Shown here piece by piece: positions 38,100 to 50,445 of a DNA stretch of 64,000 nucleotides; position 1 is the first letter of the stretch; every line of letters starts with the position of its first letter. The translations under genes were made by a program, and so were the position numbers. The stretch is from Siphlonurus alternatus. Its lineage: Eukaryota > Arthropoda > Insecta > Ephemeroptera > Siphlonuridae. The notes below the pieces were generated by a model. It searched no databases. It saw only the letters and a list, made by a program, of their open reading frames with translations, and was not told where the DNA came from. The stretch lies in contig OX463778.1 of NCBI GenBank assembly GCA_949825025.1, forward strand, positions 15,214,171-15,278,170. Reading direction: 5' to 3'.

Positions 38100-38290
38100 C
38101 ACGATAATTTCGCGATCGGCCGAGCATGTCTCTGCCGCGAGCGCTCAGCCGATACCAAATAGACAGTTTCACGGTCACCAGTGACGTCACGGGGACTCCG
38201 GTGTGACGTCACAGACTGTTATTAGGGTTAATGACTCCGCGAGCGTGACCCACGTAACCTCTCAAGGCCTGAGATGAGGAGAAAGTTAAA
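38100..38290. promoter_or_regulatory. CpG-richer island with two perfect CREs
   Basis: Locally GC-rich sequence in an AT-rich desert with CGCGATCGGCCGAG, and TGACGTCA at 38182-38189 and 38204-38211 (22 bp apart, about two helical turns). No gene start recognised on either side; it could be an enhancer or the promoter of an unrecognised or non-coding transcript. Confidence 0.35.
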
Positions 38291-38594
38291 ACGTGAAAAT
38301 ATAGATGGCGCATCTTTTACCGTTCTCGAAAAAATAAAAAAAAAAGTTTTTTTTTAGAGATGCACATTTAAAATCATCATGCATTCTTAGTCGATGTACT
38401 GTATACATACACGACAATAGATTTATATTTCTTATTTTTCCTTTTATAATTGGTTGGAGAAAATAAAATGACAATACTGATTTATAATCTCTATATCTTT
38501 ATATATTATATGTACATATTATTTAAAATATATATAAAATTATATATCTTATTATTTAATATAAATATGTAATATTTTAGACTTAAATATTATA

Positions 38595-38738
38595 AAGGAG
38601 CATTCACAAAGTCTTAAGGCCACATTTAAGGCTCGATAATTTAAAGCTTGATTTAAGACGTGTTTTTTAGACCCAAAATTTCTGGTCTTAAATTATTGAG
38701 CCTTAATTGTGGCCTTAAGGCTTTGTGAATGCCCCTTA
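38595..38738. mobile_element. Short hairpin MITE abutting the foldback element
   Basis: Ends AAGGAGCATTCACAAAG and the complement of CTTTGTGAATGCCCCTT. The arms also share CTTAAGGCCACA and TTAAGGCTC.ATAATTTAA. Flanked by TATA-rich sequence. It ends two bases before the 3.6-kb foldback element, so one may have inserted beside the other. Confidence 0.75.
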
Positions 38739-39516
38739 TAGTCCAGTAAAATTAAGTTTTGACCCGGAAAAAATTATTAAAGTTTTGAAACTTTCAGGGT
38801 CGATGTAGACTTATGTTCTAGATCACATACTCAAAATCCCCCAAAATCCCACTGGGGCATTTCCGGTTACCCTTAAAAAATGGCGGCCAAAAAGCACTTT
38901 TTTAAAAAATTCGTAATTAAATCCCTAATTAAGCTAGGTTAAAAATTTTAGCGGATAATTAAAGCCAAGAGTTGACATTAACAGGAAAATTAAGTTTTTT
39001 TAAAAATTGAGAAGTTAATTGGCGTTTAATCGGTGATTAATTAAATTTTTATCCAAAGCTCGCGGATAGATTGTAAAAAAAAACATAGAAATAATTTTTT
39101 TATGAAAAAAAGCTTCAAGTAAAAAACGTAGCTTATGTTTTCTAGTTTCCGTAACTGTCATTAACTTTAATTTACGTTTATACTTAACGGAGATATGAGC
39201 AGATGAAGAAGAGCGCGCGTGGTCACTCGGACGTTCAAACGACAATACAGCCGTCCGCTATGCATGCATTTAGGCTTGCGCGCTCCCTTGTCGCCAGCTT
39301 TACTTATGTCGTGCAAATATTATATGAAGTAGAGGGGTATTAAAACCCAATTTACCCCCTCCCCCCCCCACAGAAATCTGTATGATGCTAATTTTGAGAA
39401 TTTCAGAATATTAGGTATTTAAATATAAAAATATAGAAAGATTAATATGATATCTACATTATAGACAAAGAATGCCATGTTATGGCATTTTGTAAACATT
39501 ACATGTATAATTTTTG

Positions 39517-39610
39517 TGGGAGGTATGGTGTAGTACGTTTGACCGGGTCTCGTCAGATCACCGAAGTCAAGCAAACCTGAGCGTGGTTACTAGTTGGATT
39601 GGTGACCATT
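39517..39610 (+). repeat. 5S rRNA-like block in left foldback arm
   Basis: TCTCGTCAGATCACCGAAGT followed by CAAGCA...GCGTGGTTACTAGTTGGATTGGTGACC follows eukaryotic 5S rRNA through its internal control region (A-box-like GAAGTCAAGCA, C-box-like TTGGATTGGTGACC). The 5' and 3' ends of true 5S are absent, so it is not a functional 5S gene. It may be a 5S-derived SINE head or pseudogene. Confidence 0.75.
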
Positions 39611-41463
39611 GCATTTTCAACAGAAATCACGTTTCTTTACCCAGGGGTAAATCAATTCGCTTTTCCACCCACCATGTGGCTTTTTACCATTTCACTGCGG
39701 TCCATTGACAAAATCTGTAGGGTCTATTTTAGTTGAGGTTTCCACGTTTCCCTCAATCGTAGGCAAAGGGATTGCATGTCCGGGGCAATCCTTGTTCTGG
39801 AGGACTCCGCGAAACGATGAATGCTACATTTTGAATTTTGTTTATTTAAGAATAACAAATTCTTTAAAAGCAATTGCATCATGCATTAATGTTGAAATTT
39901 TATTTCCTCATAATAATTGAATAAAATAATTTTTGGTCGGTTCGTAAATGCACAATCGACTCATGAATCAATAATGAAGTTAGCATTCTCTACAGAGGGA
40001 ACATATTATACTGTATATGGTTCCTCTAATATATTTATTTAATTTGTGTATTTACAAATAGACCTAATATAGCACAGAAAAAATTCTATGATAATAACAG
40101 GTGCCGTGATAATGCATTTGATGTAATTAGATTTAATGAAAAAATAAAATGTCACAGTAAAATGTGGTTATTTAGAATCCAAAATGAAGAGTAACATTTC
40201 AATTTTAATTGCCAGGGAAAATTGTTCTTAAGGAATTTGTTAATATATAAATATAAAGGGGTCAAAATTGTCAAGCTGATCATGCAGCAGATTTTTATTC
40301 TATAGAAGAATTAAGTGTCATTACACGATACACTCATAGTTCTTGACAACTATATTAATCCAAGTATACATTACACGATCAAGTTTTAAAATTAAAAAAA
40401 TAATTAAATAGTGGTTATCATATAATTAAGGTTATATAATAATATATAATAATGGTTATTAAGCTAGAACGATTTTGGGAAAGCAGACTGGGTGCACTTT
40501 TTAACCCTTCCAAAATTGCAAATCGCATCTCTTTCAGCTGCATCTCCAGCAAATAAGATTGGGTTAAATAATATATCCCCATTCATCAATCAAAACGTTA
40601 TTTTTAAACTAACGTTATATATATTGCAAATTATTTTACTAATATGATATACATTATTTAGTTGAAAACGATGTATTGAAATTAAATTTTCAATACAATT
40701 TTATTAAATAATATACATATTATTAATATTATTATGCATACGCATTGCACGCAAAGTTCTCGTATAGTAGTTGATTTTCTAGGACTATAACCTGCAGGTC
40801 CTCTCAATTAACAGTAAAGTTATATAGTAAGAATAATATTGAGAATCATGTTCATCATTATGTGCATCAGTGTATCTCTTATTATATACGAGTACAGAGC
40901 CAATAAGAATGTATACATTGAATACAATATGTACGACTACACTTCTTATACTCGTACTCTTTATAATAAATTTTCGCATGGTTATAGATTATATTTTTTT
41001 CTTTGTCAAACCATAATTGGGTATTTTTAATTAATATTGTTACTATTATACTCACTAAGTTTGAAACTCCGAACCTTTTGAACCTAGCTTCAACTTGAGT
41101 GTTTTATTTTATTTCCTCATGGGCACTTTACAGTAATACAACATAATTATAAATTATATACAAAATTTCCGCCCATGTGGCAAACGAAAAAGATTTAAAA
41201 GATTGATGAGCAGTTTACTCACTTAAAACTAAAACGTGCTCATTCGTTCACGTTTCGCGGAGTCCTCCAGAACGAGGATTGCCCCGGACATGCAATCCCT
41301 TTGCCTACGATTGAGGGAAACGTGGAAACCTCAACTAAAATAGACCCTACAGATTTTGTCAATGGACCGCAGTGAAATGGTAAAAAGCCACATGGTGGGT
41401 GGAAAAGCGAATTGATTTACCCCTGGGTAAAGAAACGTGATTTAATTCTGTTGAAAATGCAAT

Positions 41464-41557
41464 GCTCACCAATCCAACTAGTAACCACGCTCAGGGTTGC
41501 TTGACTTCGGTGATCTGACGAGACCCGGTCAAACGTACTACACCATACCTCCCACAA
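41464..41557 (-). repeat. 5S rRNA-like block in right foldback arm
   Basis: Inverted copy of the block at 39517-39610 with a few substitutions (CAACCCTGAG in place of CAAACCTGAG; GGTGAGCATT in place of GGTGACCATT). It keeps the GAAGTCAAGCA and TTGGATTGGTGA motifs. Confidence 0.75.
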
Positions 41558-42341
41558 AAATTATACATGTAATGTTTACAAAATGCCATAACATGGCATT
41601 CTTTGTCTATAATGTAGATATCATAATCTTTCTATATTTTTATATTTAAATACCTAATATTCTGAAATTCTCAAAATTAGCATCATACAGATTTCTGTGG
41701 GGGGGGGGAGGGGGTAAATTGGGTTTTAATACCCCTCTACTTCATATAATATTTGCACGACATAAGTAAAGCTGGCGACAAGGGAGCGCGCAAGCCTAAA
41801 TGCATGCATAGCGGACGGCTGTATTGTCGTTTGAACGTCCGAGTGACCACGCGCGCTCTTCTTCATCTGCTCATATCTCCGTTAAGTATAAACGTAAATT
41901 AAAGTTAATGACAGTTACGGAAACTAGAAAACATAAGCTACGTTTTTTACTTGAAGCTTTTTTTCATAAAAAAATTATTTCTATGTTTTTTTTTACAATC
42001 TATCCGCGAGCTTTGGATAAAAATTTAATTAATCACCGATTAAACGCCAATTAACTTCTCAATTTTTAAAAAAACTTAATTTTCCTGTTAATGTCAACTC
42101 TTGGCTTTAATTATCCGCTAAAATTTTTAACCTAGCTTAATTAGGGATTTAATTACGAATTTTTTAAAAAAGTGCTTTTTGGCCGCCATTTTTTAAGGGT
42201 AACCGGAAATGCCCCAGTGGGATTTTGGGGGATTTTGAGTATGTGATCTAGAACATAAGTCTACATCGACCCTGAAAGTTTCAAAACTTTAATAATTTTT
42301 TCCGGGTCAACATAGGATTTTAACTTAGTTTTACTGGACTA

Positions 42342-45300
42342 TTATTATGTTCATAGGCAAGTAACAATATATAGATACTGAGAAAATTATTTGTAAAAAA
42401 AATCATCAAGCCGCAATTAACCAACTGACAACTGTAGGAAGAAAATATTATAAAATATGGATTTGATTAATATTTTAGATATATCTAAAATATTTATTTA
42501 TAAATAAAAAGGTTGAATTTTAATTTAATATTTAAACCCGTCAATTTGTCTATTTAGAAATTTGAATCTTGAAGAGAAGTTTAGACGTTATATTAAGAAA
42601 CTTACAAATTAATAAGATTTTTTTAATGAAATTAAAGTGAAAATGCAGCTCAAAGCTGCTTAATGATTAAAAAAAAGTTCTTGTGCCTAATGTTGCATTT
42701 CACTATAATGCATTATAATTAATGCTCTTAACAGGAATCCGTTTATAATGGACAATTTAATTATGTTAAAAAGCTTTTTATTAATTAGGCTATTAAATGG
42801 TTGACTTTTGACAACACAACATTAGAGAAACAGATCAGCTACATCAATCTTATCTTGATCTGATATCTTTAGTATATATATATTATATCGCTTAACTTTC
42901 TACAACATCAGGAGCGTTTACTTGCAAGTGTTTTATTGTTGGATACTATTATATTATACTGCATGCATGTATCATGTATAGCTACCAAATATATGCGTGG
43001 TCGTCACCACCATATATTACACTACTGCTTGAAAAACATAGCTTATTTTTGCATTCTATATGTACGATTTTAATTGCCATCAGTTAATTTATTCTCGTTC
43101 GTTTCTTTGGAATTATAAAGAAGTACTCTCACGGTACTATAAATTAAACACCATATATAATCCCTAATTTTATCAATATTGTATTATATTAGGATTATTA
43201 AGTAATAACGTTACAGGTATATGTTATCTCAAAAGTTCTATGCCTGAAAATTACCACATGCAGAAACCAAACTTAATTTCAATATTATTATTTTGCTGTC
43301 ATTTTTATAACAGCTAGTATTAAATTTATTAAGAAAAATAGTGTTAAAACAAAAATGCTCTCTGCTTATTATAAAAAAAAATTCATGCAGGTTAGTATTT
43401 ACGCTGCAGTATTAAATATTATTCTTATTAATAAAGCTTTGCAGATCTGTTTTTGATCTGATTACTAACATAGTTTTACTAAATTAAATAAATTGTAAAC
43501 TTAAATTCTCGATACATACGCTCACAAATTTTCTCTACCAAACTCTGAATAAAATTTTATTATTTCCTACATCATTTTTTGGATGATGTTTTTTCCAGTG
43601 TATTAGTATCTTCGGTCTAATGTCATGACAGTAATTGTATAAAAATAAGTCATTGCACGGATTTGTCGCGAGTTGCCAGCAGAAACATCTGAAATTGTTT
43701 CTTTCGGACCACACACCCTTCTTCCTATTGTTGTACCTGTGATGATGTCATGATCAGTTGAGATTCGTTGCGCGTATCTCGGTGAAAGGAACTTGATGTG
43801 TACTTATTTATTCATGCAGAACGCACTCACATCTGCATGTCAACTGCACAGAGTTTCTAAATTGGAAGATCATTGGACGCAGGATGTTTGCTTTTCTACA
43901 TAAATATATTATAACGTCAACTCGTTAGATGATTATTTACAATAAAGATTAAAGATCAAACAGTACGTACTTGTACTTCGTGTTTTCTTGATGAGAGAGA
44001 ACTAACCAACGATTCTCTGATATTTTTTTTACGGCTATTATAGGTATTAATATGAGAATATTAAAAATCTTGTATTGTTTCATTGTATTTTATTGTTCTT
44101 GTTAAAACTGTTCGTTAAATTCTGACTGTGTGTCACGACTCTGGGGGTGTCCGTATAGTTCAGCCAATTTACTCTTGAATAATAACGTAGCACTCTCTGA
44201 ATAATTAATAAAAAGTTGAAGGTTTTCAGTCTAATAAAGAAATATGGAAATTAAAAAAACAAATTAAAAAAAAAAGTTATGCTTTATTCTACATTTTATT
44301 TGCTTTCACTTCAATTTTTTGAAATTACACTTAAAGTATTATTAATTGAACTGTTCAGACTCTCAATATCATCAGATACCATTGGATTAAATTAGTTTAT
44401 TCTTCTCTATAGAAAAAATACTGTCCATAGAAATGTATTAAATGCTTTATCTTTACTTAATTATGCAATTTTTCACAAGTCAGTGATAAAATAATCGTTT
44501 TTCACTAAAATTAGAAATCCATAATAATTTTCCATAAAAAAATATGAGATTCATGCGTATTATAGAAATTAATTTTAAGTCTTTAATATTATATATCAAG
44601 AGTTTTAGAGTTAAGTTACAATCGGATAATTCAATTTAGGAAATAAATAAAATAATATATAAATTTTCTTTACAAGACGAAGAAAGAAATGTTGAAGTTC
44701 ACGAACGCAACCTGCAGGGAAGGTGCATGGCATGCAAGAGACAACTTATAGCGACCCCCGTGACCTGAGGTCCACTTTCTCCCGAATAAATCAATGACTT
44801 AGCTAGTTTTTCATTCTTTAAAGTGAAGTATTATTTTTTACGATAAAAATAATAAACATCCTCTTATTTTTTAGTATAATAGCTTTCCATTGTATATTAT
44901 TTAAATGCAGCTATGATAAACTCTGGAAAAGTGGAGACCATACCTTAAGTTTACCTATAATAGAGGAACTACTTAATTATCATTGTAAATATTATCACAA
45001 TATATTTTTTTTTCAACTTATTTTAACTGGTGGAAATAATAGAAATGCTGGATACTGAAATATTTCTCAAAATTAAAATTCTCCAACTGTCCAGCATATT
45101 TTATAATTATATATATTATATCTCTGGGTGCAGTGTAGACTATAATCACCATAATGGCTTTTCGTTTATCAAAAGAACCAGGTTTTTGTACCATCTTAAT
45201 CACATGAGTTAACACCATATCTTAAAATAATGCAAGGTTTAATAACCTTAGATTTTGAAAAATATTAAACAGCCTGGATATTGTTTCAACGCTTTCACGA

Positions 45301-48300
45301 CAATATGAACAATTAAAGATTGAGATTAAGATACATTTCAAATTTATAAATCTCGAGTGTGTGTGTAGATATGGGGATTGCACTTTAGACGTGAAGAGTT
45401 CTTGACTAATATACTTTCTTTGTATTGTCGACTGCTGAGGATCACGATGCACGCAGGCCCAAACCGCGAGACCGGGAACCACGCAAAAACGAAGACCATC
45501 TCGGGGTAAAGGAGGTTGCATTTACAGCTAGAGTGGTAGCTTTTTTTAACGTGTTAAATATATAAACAACCCCCCCCCCTTCCCTGGTTTCCCGATAACT
45601 TGACAACTCGTTGACCAGGGGTGAGCTAAAATTAATTCTCTTTTCTATTACATTATTCTGTTTGACATGAGCTGTGCATTCAAGCTGGGCGTTCTACATT
45701 TTTTAATAATATATTTTACTATCTCTGATGCAAATACTATAGCTCATATCATATTATAGGTACTACAAAAAAGGGACAACAATATTCAAGTCACCAATAT
45801 ACAGGTCCTTCCCATATTTGAATTGAATATTCTGAATAAGGTTAAATTAAACTCTATACAGACATCCTTAATTAATTAGCAATTTGTCAACAATGCAATC
45901 TCTAGCCCAAAATACAGTCTCTCTCCGTTCTCCAGCTATACTTACAGCGTGTGTGATTCCATCAACAGGTAACAATGTCGCGCTCCAGTCACTCCAGGAA
46001 ATCACGCCCGCCTCAGTGCAATTAGACTTCCGGAGCTCTCACTGGAACACGCAACACAAAACGTATTGGAATTCCCGGCGGCTTCCAGCTAGGCGGGAAC
46101 TGAAAGCTGCTGTGATTGTTGCCCCAGGTCTCATCCGTTAATGCAATTTACGATGTATCGACGTGGGAACGCTTGTATTCGTGATGTGGACTGTACAGCT
46201 AAATATCTACAAAATGCAAATTTTTGTATAATTTGTGCCTTTTCTGGAATAACGAGAGCTATCAAAACTTGAGTTTGATGGAAGAGTGGGCCTGATAGCC
46301 TACATCCCGCCCTCAATAAAGGCGATTTTTATTTTTATGTATTATGATCGTGTGAATAAATTAGCTGTATGCTTTATTATAGAATGCAATAATGAGCATT
46401 CTGTTATAGCTCATATAATTGCATTCCCCTGGAAATAACAGCTAGCATGGTAGTAGGTAGGTAGCTCATTATTCCGAAGGAGGGATTATATGGTCTACTA
46501 GCTATAATAGGGTGAGAAGAAAATAATGCACTGGCCACATTTATTTTTTTAATTTATAATAATCGAGGAGCTGAGATATTGCATGAAATCATATTATTCA
46601 ACCTAACATTTATCATAATTACATGTATAGAGATTTAAATTGCATTTTCTCATGTTTCTTTACTTTCAACTCTCTCAATTTTCTCACCTATAAATGAGAT
46701 AGTCAGAGAAATAAATATAATGAGATTTTTAAAAAAAAAATACATAATAATTATAAACGATTGCAGTTTATAATTATATTTTTTTAACATTTCACTGCAA
46801 GAGTTGAAAGAAAAAAAAACGTATTGTTGTTATGTTGTTAAAATACCAGAGGAAAAAAAAAACTATTTTTTTTAATTTGAGTAATTTTCATTGTAGCGCA
46901 ATAAAAATGAACACTTGGAGAATGATAACAATCTATAGTACTATAATGTATTTAGTTATGTACTGAGTTTTGCGAGTGCTCTATCTAATCAGTGTGATAA
47001 ACTATAAGGCATGATTACTGTGAGAAAATCATGGGACATGACGACGTAAAGTTATAATAACTACAATTTATACGTTATTATTATAATATTATATGGTTTA
47101 ATTACCGATAAAATGATTTGCTCTGACGCCCCGCTATAATTAAAAACAAACTTACATTTTTTTTTAATTCCTGTGTTTAATTTTTATTTCAATTGAGCAT
47201 GCAATAAAGATGAATACTTAATTGTTTTAGCATATTATAATAAAGAATAGTGTTAGTTTAGTATCTGTAAAATTTATAAATCTGAATCTACTGTAGGTTG
47301 TTTATAATATTTATGCATATTTTATATTTCCAGTCTGCATGTAGCTTTTAATTTGCAACATTTTACTATAATATTATATATGTAACTTGGATGAAAGACG
47401 CTAAGAACCAAATTGGGATTATTAAAAAAAAAAGAGTGTAAGTAAAAAAAAAAAAATTAAAAAAAAAATCAATTTTTCTATTAAGTCTATAATAATTCTG
47501 CTATATTTATCTGTGACATTATTGCTCAAAAGATTGTATAATATTTTTACAGCTCTATGTCATCTTTTATAAGCTATAAATCAAAATTTCTTGAAATCTT
47601 GCACATATAATGTAAATAAGCTACTGCAATGTAATATTTAATATACGTTTATTTAAAAATAAATGTAACAACACAACGTGCAAAGGCATCGATAAGAGAG
47701 TGCTATGCTGCTATTGGTTCATAAAATCAAACAAGAGAGATGTTAAGTTTAATTAGTATACAAAAATTTAATAATATCAATTAAATTTCAACAACAACAA
47801 AAATATTAAAAGTGAAATTTTTTACAATCTTATCGTTAATTCTTTAATTATAATTTAATAATCACAACAAAAATTTTAGCTAACATAAATACATACATAT
47901 AAATTATAATTAATTGATTAAAGATCATACTTAAAAACTTTATTAAGTAATTTTAAATATTATAAAAATCATGTTAATAAAAAGATTAATATTCTTATTT
48001 TTTAAAAAGAATTTGAAAGTTTTGTGTATTTAAAATTCTGTTTACTTTTGCTACAAAACTTGTTTTGGCATCAACCTCTCATTGTAATAATACTTAATTT
48101 CTCTTATTTTCTTATGCTACTTTTTTTTTCTACTGGTTGAGTAGCTTGAGAAGTCGGCCATGCCACGGCAGTTAGCGAGTAAGTCACACAAGCACTCGAG
48201 GGCAGGCAGACGAGCTCGGGAAAGTGAAACTAGGAGATGTATTATAATAATATGTGTCCTCTGTGGTTTCTAATAACCCAGGCTTTCTCAGCTTGTAACA

Positions 48301-48600
48301 CGACTTTAATTTATTTATTTTTTATTATGTTTGCTTATCTGACTTTTAATTTTTTAACCTAAGAAAATGTATGTCATACATTACCAAAGTGAATTATAAT
48401 ATATCATTATATATCTAGTTAATTAAATGTCACTAGTTTATCTTAAGTATATTAATATGAATGATATAATAAAGTATATTATTAAATTTAAAATATATAT
48501 TATGTGATCTAATAAACTGGTTTTAATATTATATATAGGGTTATATTTTATATATTATAGTATATCTAATAAATAAAATGTAATAGAATTATACAATAAA
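42342..48600. other. AT-rich intergenic region without recognisable genes
   Basis: I see no convincing exon. An 85-codon open frame at 45884-46141 (plus) has no recognisable features. A fragment of the CGTCCCTCGTCCGGAATAATGAGC MITE family lies at about 46400-46490. Scattered A/T homopolymers are present. Confidence 0.55.
46400..46490. mobile_element. MITE fragment (GAGCTATCTG/CGTCCCTCGTCC family)
   Basis: Shares TATAGCTCATATAATTGC, GGAAATAACAGCTAGC and GTAGCTCATTATTCCG-like segments with the elements at 51700 and 52957. Termini degraded. Confidence 0.4.
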
Positions 48601-48607
48601 AAATATC

Positions 48608-48613
48608 TTTATT
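48608..48613 (-). terminator. Candidate polyadenylation signal of the Tweedle gene
   Basis: AATAAA on the minus strand about 235 nt past the Tweedle stop codon. Confidence 0.5.
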
Positions 48614-48846
48614 GGTTTCATTTTCCTGCAAAAAAGTTGCTATACACAAATATATTACAAAAGAGGAATATAATTTTCCAATAAAATAAATCTTTAAAAG
48701 ATTTATAGTTTGAAAAAAGGCGCGCAGATAATATTGGTTTGGCGGTATGAGATGGATGGACTGTCTTCGCCCTTTCGATGTAACAAAGAAGATTCTGCGC
48801 TGTTGTTTGGTACCCGTAATGTCCCTCAGTAGTGGGACGTGGCTGC

Positions 48847-50367
48847 TTAGTATGGGCCGTTGCCGGTGGCAGGGGGGGCACCATAAGAGGAGCCGGGTGC
48901 GGATAATCCACCGGAACCTCCATGGCTGCCTCCGTGGCTGCCTCCATGTCCGCCGCTGTGTCCACCGCCGCCTCCACCGGAGGAGAAGCTTGAGCCGCCG
49001 GATGAGAATCCTCCTGAAGATCCACCGGAAGTGAATCCACCACCGCCTCCACCAATGGCAAGACCACCTCCTCCGCCAATGGCAAGACCGCCACCGACAG
49101 CACCACCAATGGCAGCACCAGCCTCCTTCTGGGTCTTGTAACGGATGAAGTAAACCTCGGGTTTGGAAGGAGCAGTTGGCACGGGCTGAGGAATGTTAAT
49201 CTCAGGTGCGTCCTCGGGTTTCTTGACCAGCACGTAGATAAGAGTCTTCTGTTCATCCTGAGCGAATGAAGGAATAACTGGTGCAGTTGGTGCGGGAGGA
49301 GAAGGTGCCTTGATGAACACAATCTTGTAGTGCTTCCTGGGAGCGGGAGCATTGAAAGGACGAGAAGGACGAACAAATTCGGGCTCTGGGGGAGGAACGT
49401 GAACGTAGATGTGCTTCTGGATCACGGGAGCAACGAAAGTAGCTCCACCACCTGAGGCTCCGAATGAACCTCCGGAGAATCCACCTCCACCACCTCCGGA
49501 TGAGAAGCTACCAGAGCTTCCAGATGAGAAAGATGAGCTGCCGCCGGAGGAGAATCCACCTCCGAAACCGCCGCCGCCGCCGCCGCCGCCGCCTCCTCCG
49601 CTCACGCCGAATCCAGAGCCACCTCCATGTCCTCCGGAGAATCCACCGCCACCTCCGTGTCCTCCAGACAGTCCACCGCCGCCATGTCCTCCGGAGAACC
49701 CTCCGCCTCCACCACCGCCTCCGTGTCCACCTCCCTGGCCACCTCCCGGTGCTCCGTAGCTGGAGCTTGGTGGGCGTGGGGCAGCAGGAGGGTTATAGGA
49801 GTAGCCGGCCTCTGGGCGGGCAGCGGCGAGCGCCATAAGCGACGCCACAATCTGCAAGTAACATTAACTTTAATACGGAGAACAAAGAACTAAATGGTGC
49901 TCATTTGGAGAACAATAAATCCTAATGTAAAATCTTAGTATTTTAAGTCAAGGTGAGCAAATTGAACTTGATATCAATGAATAAGTAATAATGAAAGTTT
50001 GTAAATTAATTAGTAATTTAGTATTGAACTGATAAAGGAATATTTTTATGACCAAGTACATTAAAATATTACAAGCATTATGAATAAAATTTAAAAATAT
50101 TTCATAAACAAATATAAAAAATAATAATCATTGCAGTTAACAATTATAATTTATTATTAATGCGTTTTTTGTTAATAAATAATTTTTTTTTATAAAAAAT
50201 CAATAAAAATATATAGAAAAATACATTAAAACAGTTGCAGTAATTCGATTTACTGAATATTTTACTATAATATTTAAATTTAAATTATATATCGAAGTAC
50301 TGTAAATCCATATATAACACTGTTTGGTTGTTTTTTTATCACTGTAGCTTACCACGAACACTTTCAT
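48847..50367 (-). CDS. Glycine-rich Tweedle (DUF243) cuticular protein, two coding exons
   Basis: Secreted structural protein of the exoskeleton; Tweedle proteins are thought to bind chitin. Exon 1 (50367-50353) encodes only MKVFV; exon 2 (49851-48847) continues IVASLMALAAARPEAGYSY, so the intron interrupts the signal peptide, as is usual for arthropod cuticle genes. Total 339 residues. The Tweedle core has its four signature blocks in order: KHIYVHVPPPEPE (about 153), KHYKIVFIKAPSPP (about 178), EQKTLIYVLVKKPE (about 207) and PSKPEVYFIRYKTQK (about 235). On both sides are long Gly/Ser/His repeats (GGGGGFSGGHGG about 37-145; GGSHGGSHGGSGG about 250-330), much longer than in many Tweedles. TATA and initiator upstream are well placed. 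Opposite-strand open frames here are shadows of the GC-rich repeats. Confidence 0.95.
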
Positions 50368-50408
50368 GTTGTTTGAGCAGATGTATCCACGATAGAACGA
50401 AGACGGTT

Positions 50409-50445
50409 GACTGATGCTGGATCCTGGGAACCTGGAGCTTATATA
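50409..50445 (-). promoter_or_regulatory. Tweedle core promoter (TATA + initiator)
   Basis: On the minus strand TATATAA (50445-50439) is followed by the arthropod initiator TCAGTC (50414-50409), with A+1 at 50412, 33 nt from the first T of the TATA box. The resulting 5' UTR is about 45 nt. Confidence 0.75.

Larger units (their letters stand above)
36467..38590. other. Intergenic region downstream of NNT
   Basis: AT-rich, no gene recognised. It contains a short inverted repeat (37450-37550), a TA microsatellite (37587-37661) and a CpG-richer island with two CREs (38100-38290). Confidence 0.6.
38741..42339. mobile_element. 3.6-kb foldback element with arms of about 1.08 kb
   Basis: Left arm 38741-39816 and right arm 41251-42339 are near-identical inverted copies around a unique 1.43-kb AT-rich centre. 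Outer ends read TA-GTCCAGTAAAA ... TTTTACTGGAC-TA, consistent with a TA target duplication. The right arm has an extra stretch of about 11 bp near the tip. Each arm contains a 5S rRNA-like block, a C/G run, and a 76-codon open frame (MSFERPSDHARSS...) that is identical in both arms but resembles no family I recognise. No transposase is visible in the arms or centre, so it is non-autonomous. A de novo inverted duplication, or an assembly artefact, is the alternative. Confidence 0.85.

Noticed and set aside
39015..42054. Identical 76-codon open frame in each foldback arm
   Set aside because: Conserved only because the arms are duplicates; no domain, and AT-rich sequence runs through it. Not called as a gene.
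45884..46141. 85-codon plus-strand open frame
   Set aside because: No recognisable motif, no splice context, and no promoter signals.
48618..49376. 252-codon open frame overlapping the Tweedle gene
   Set aside because: It is a second-frame shadow of the glycine-rich and Tweedle coding sequence; the correct frame has all four Tweedle blocks.
49409..49838. Proline-rich and arginine-rich plus-strand open frames
   Set aside because: Antisense reading of GGN-rich Tweedle repeats gives polyproline or polyarginine by codon complement.
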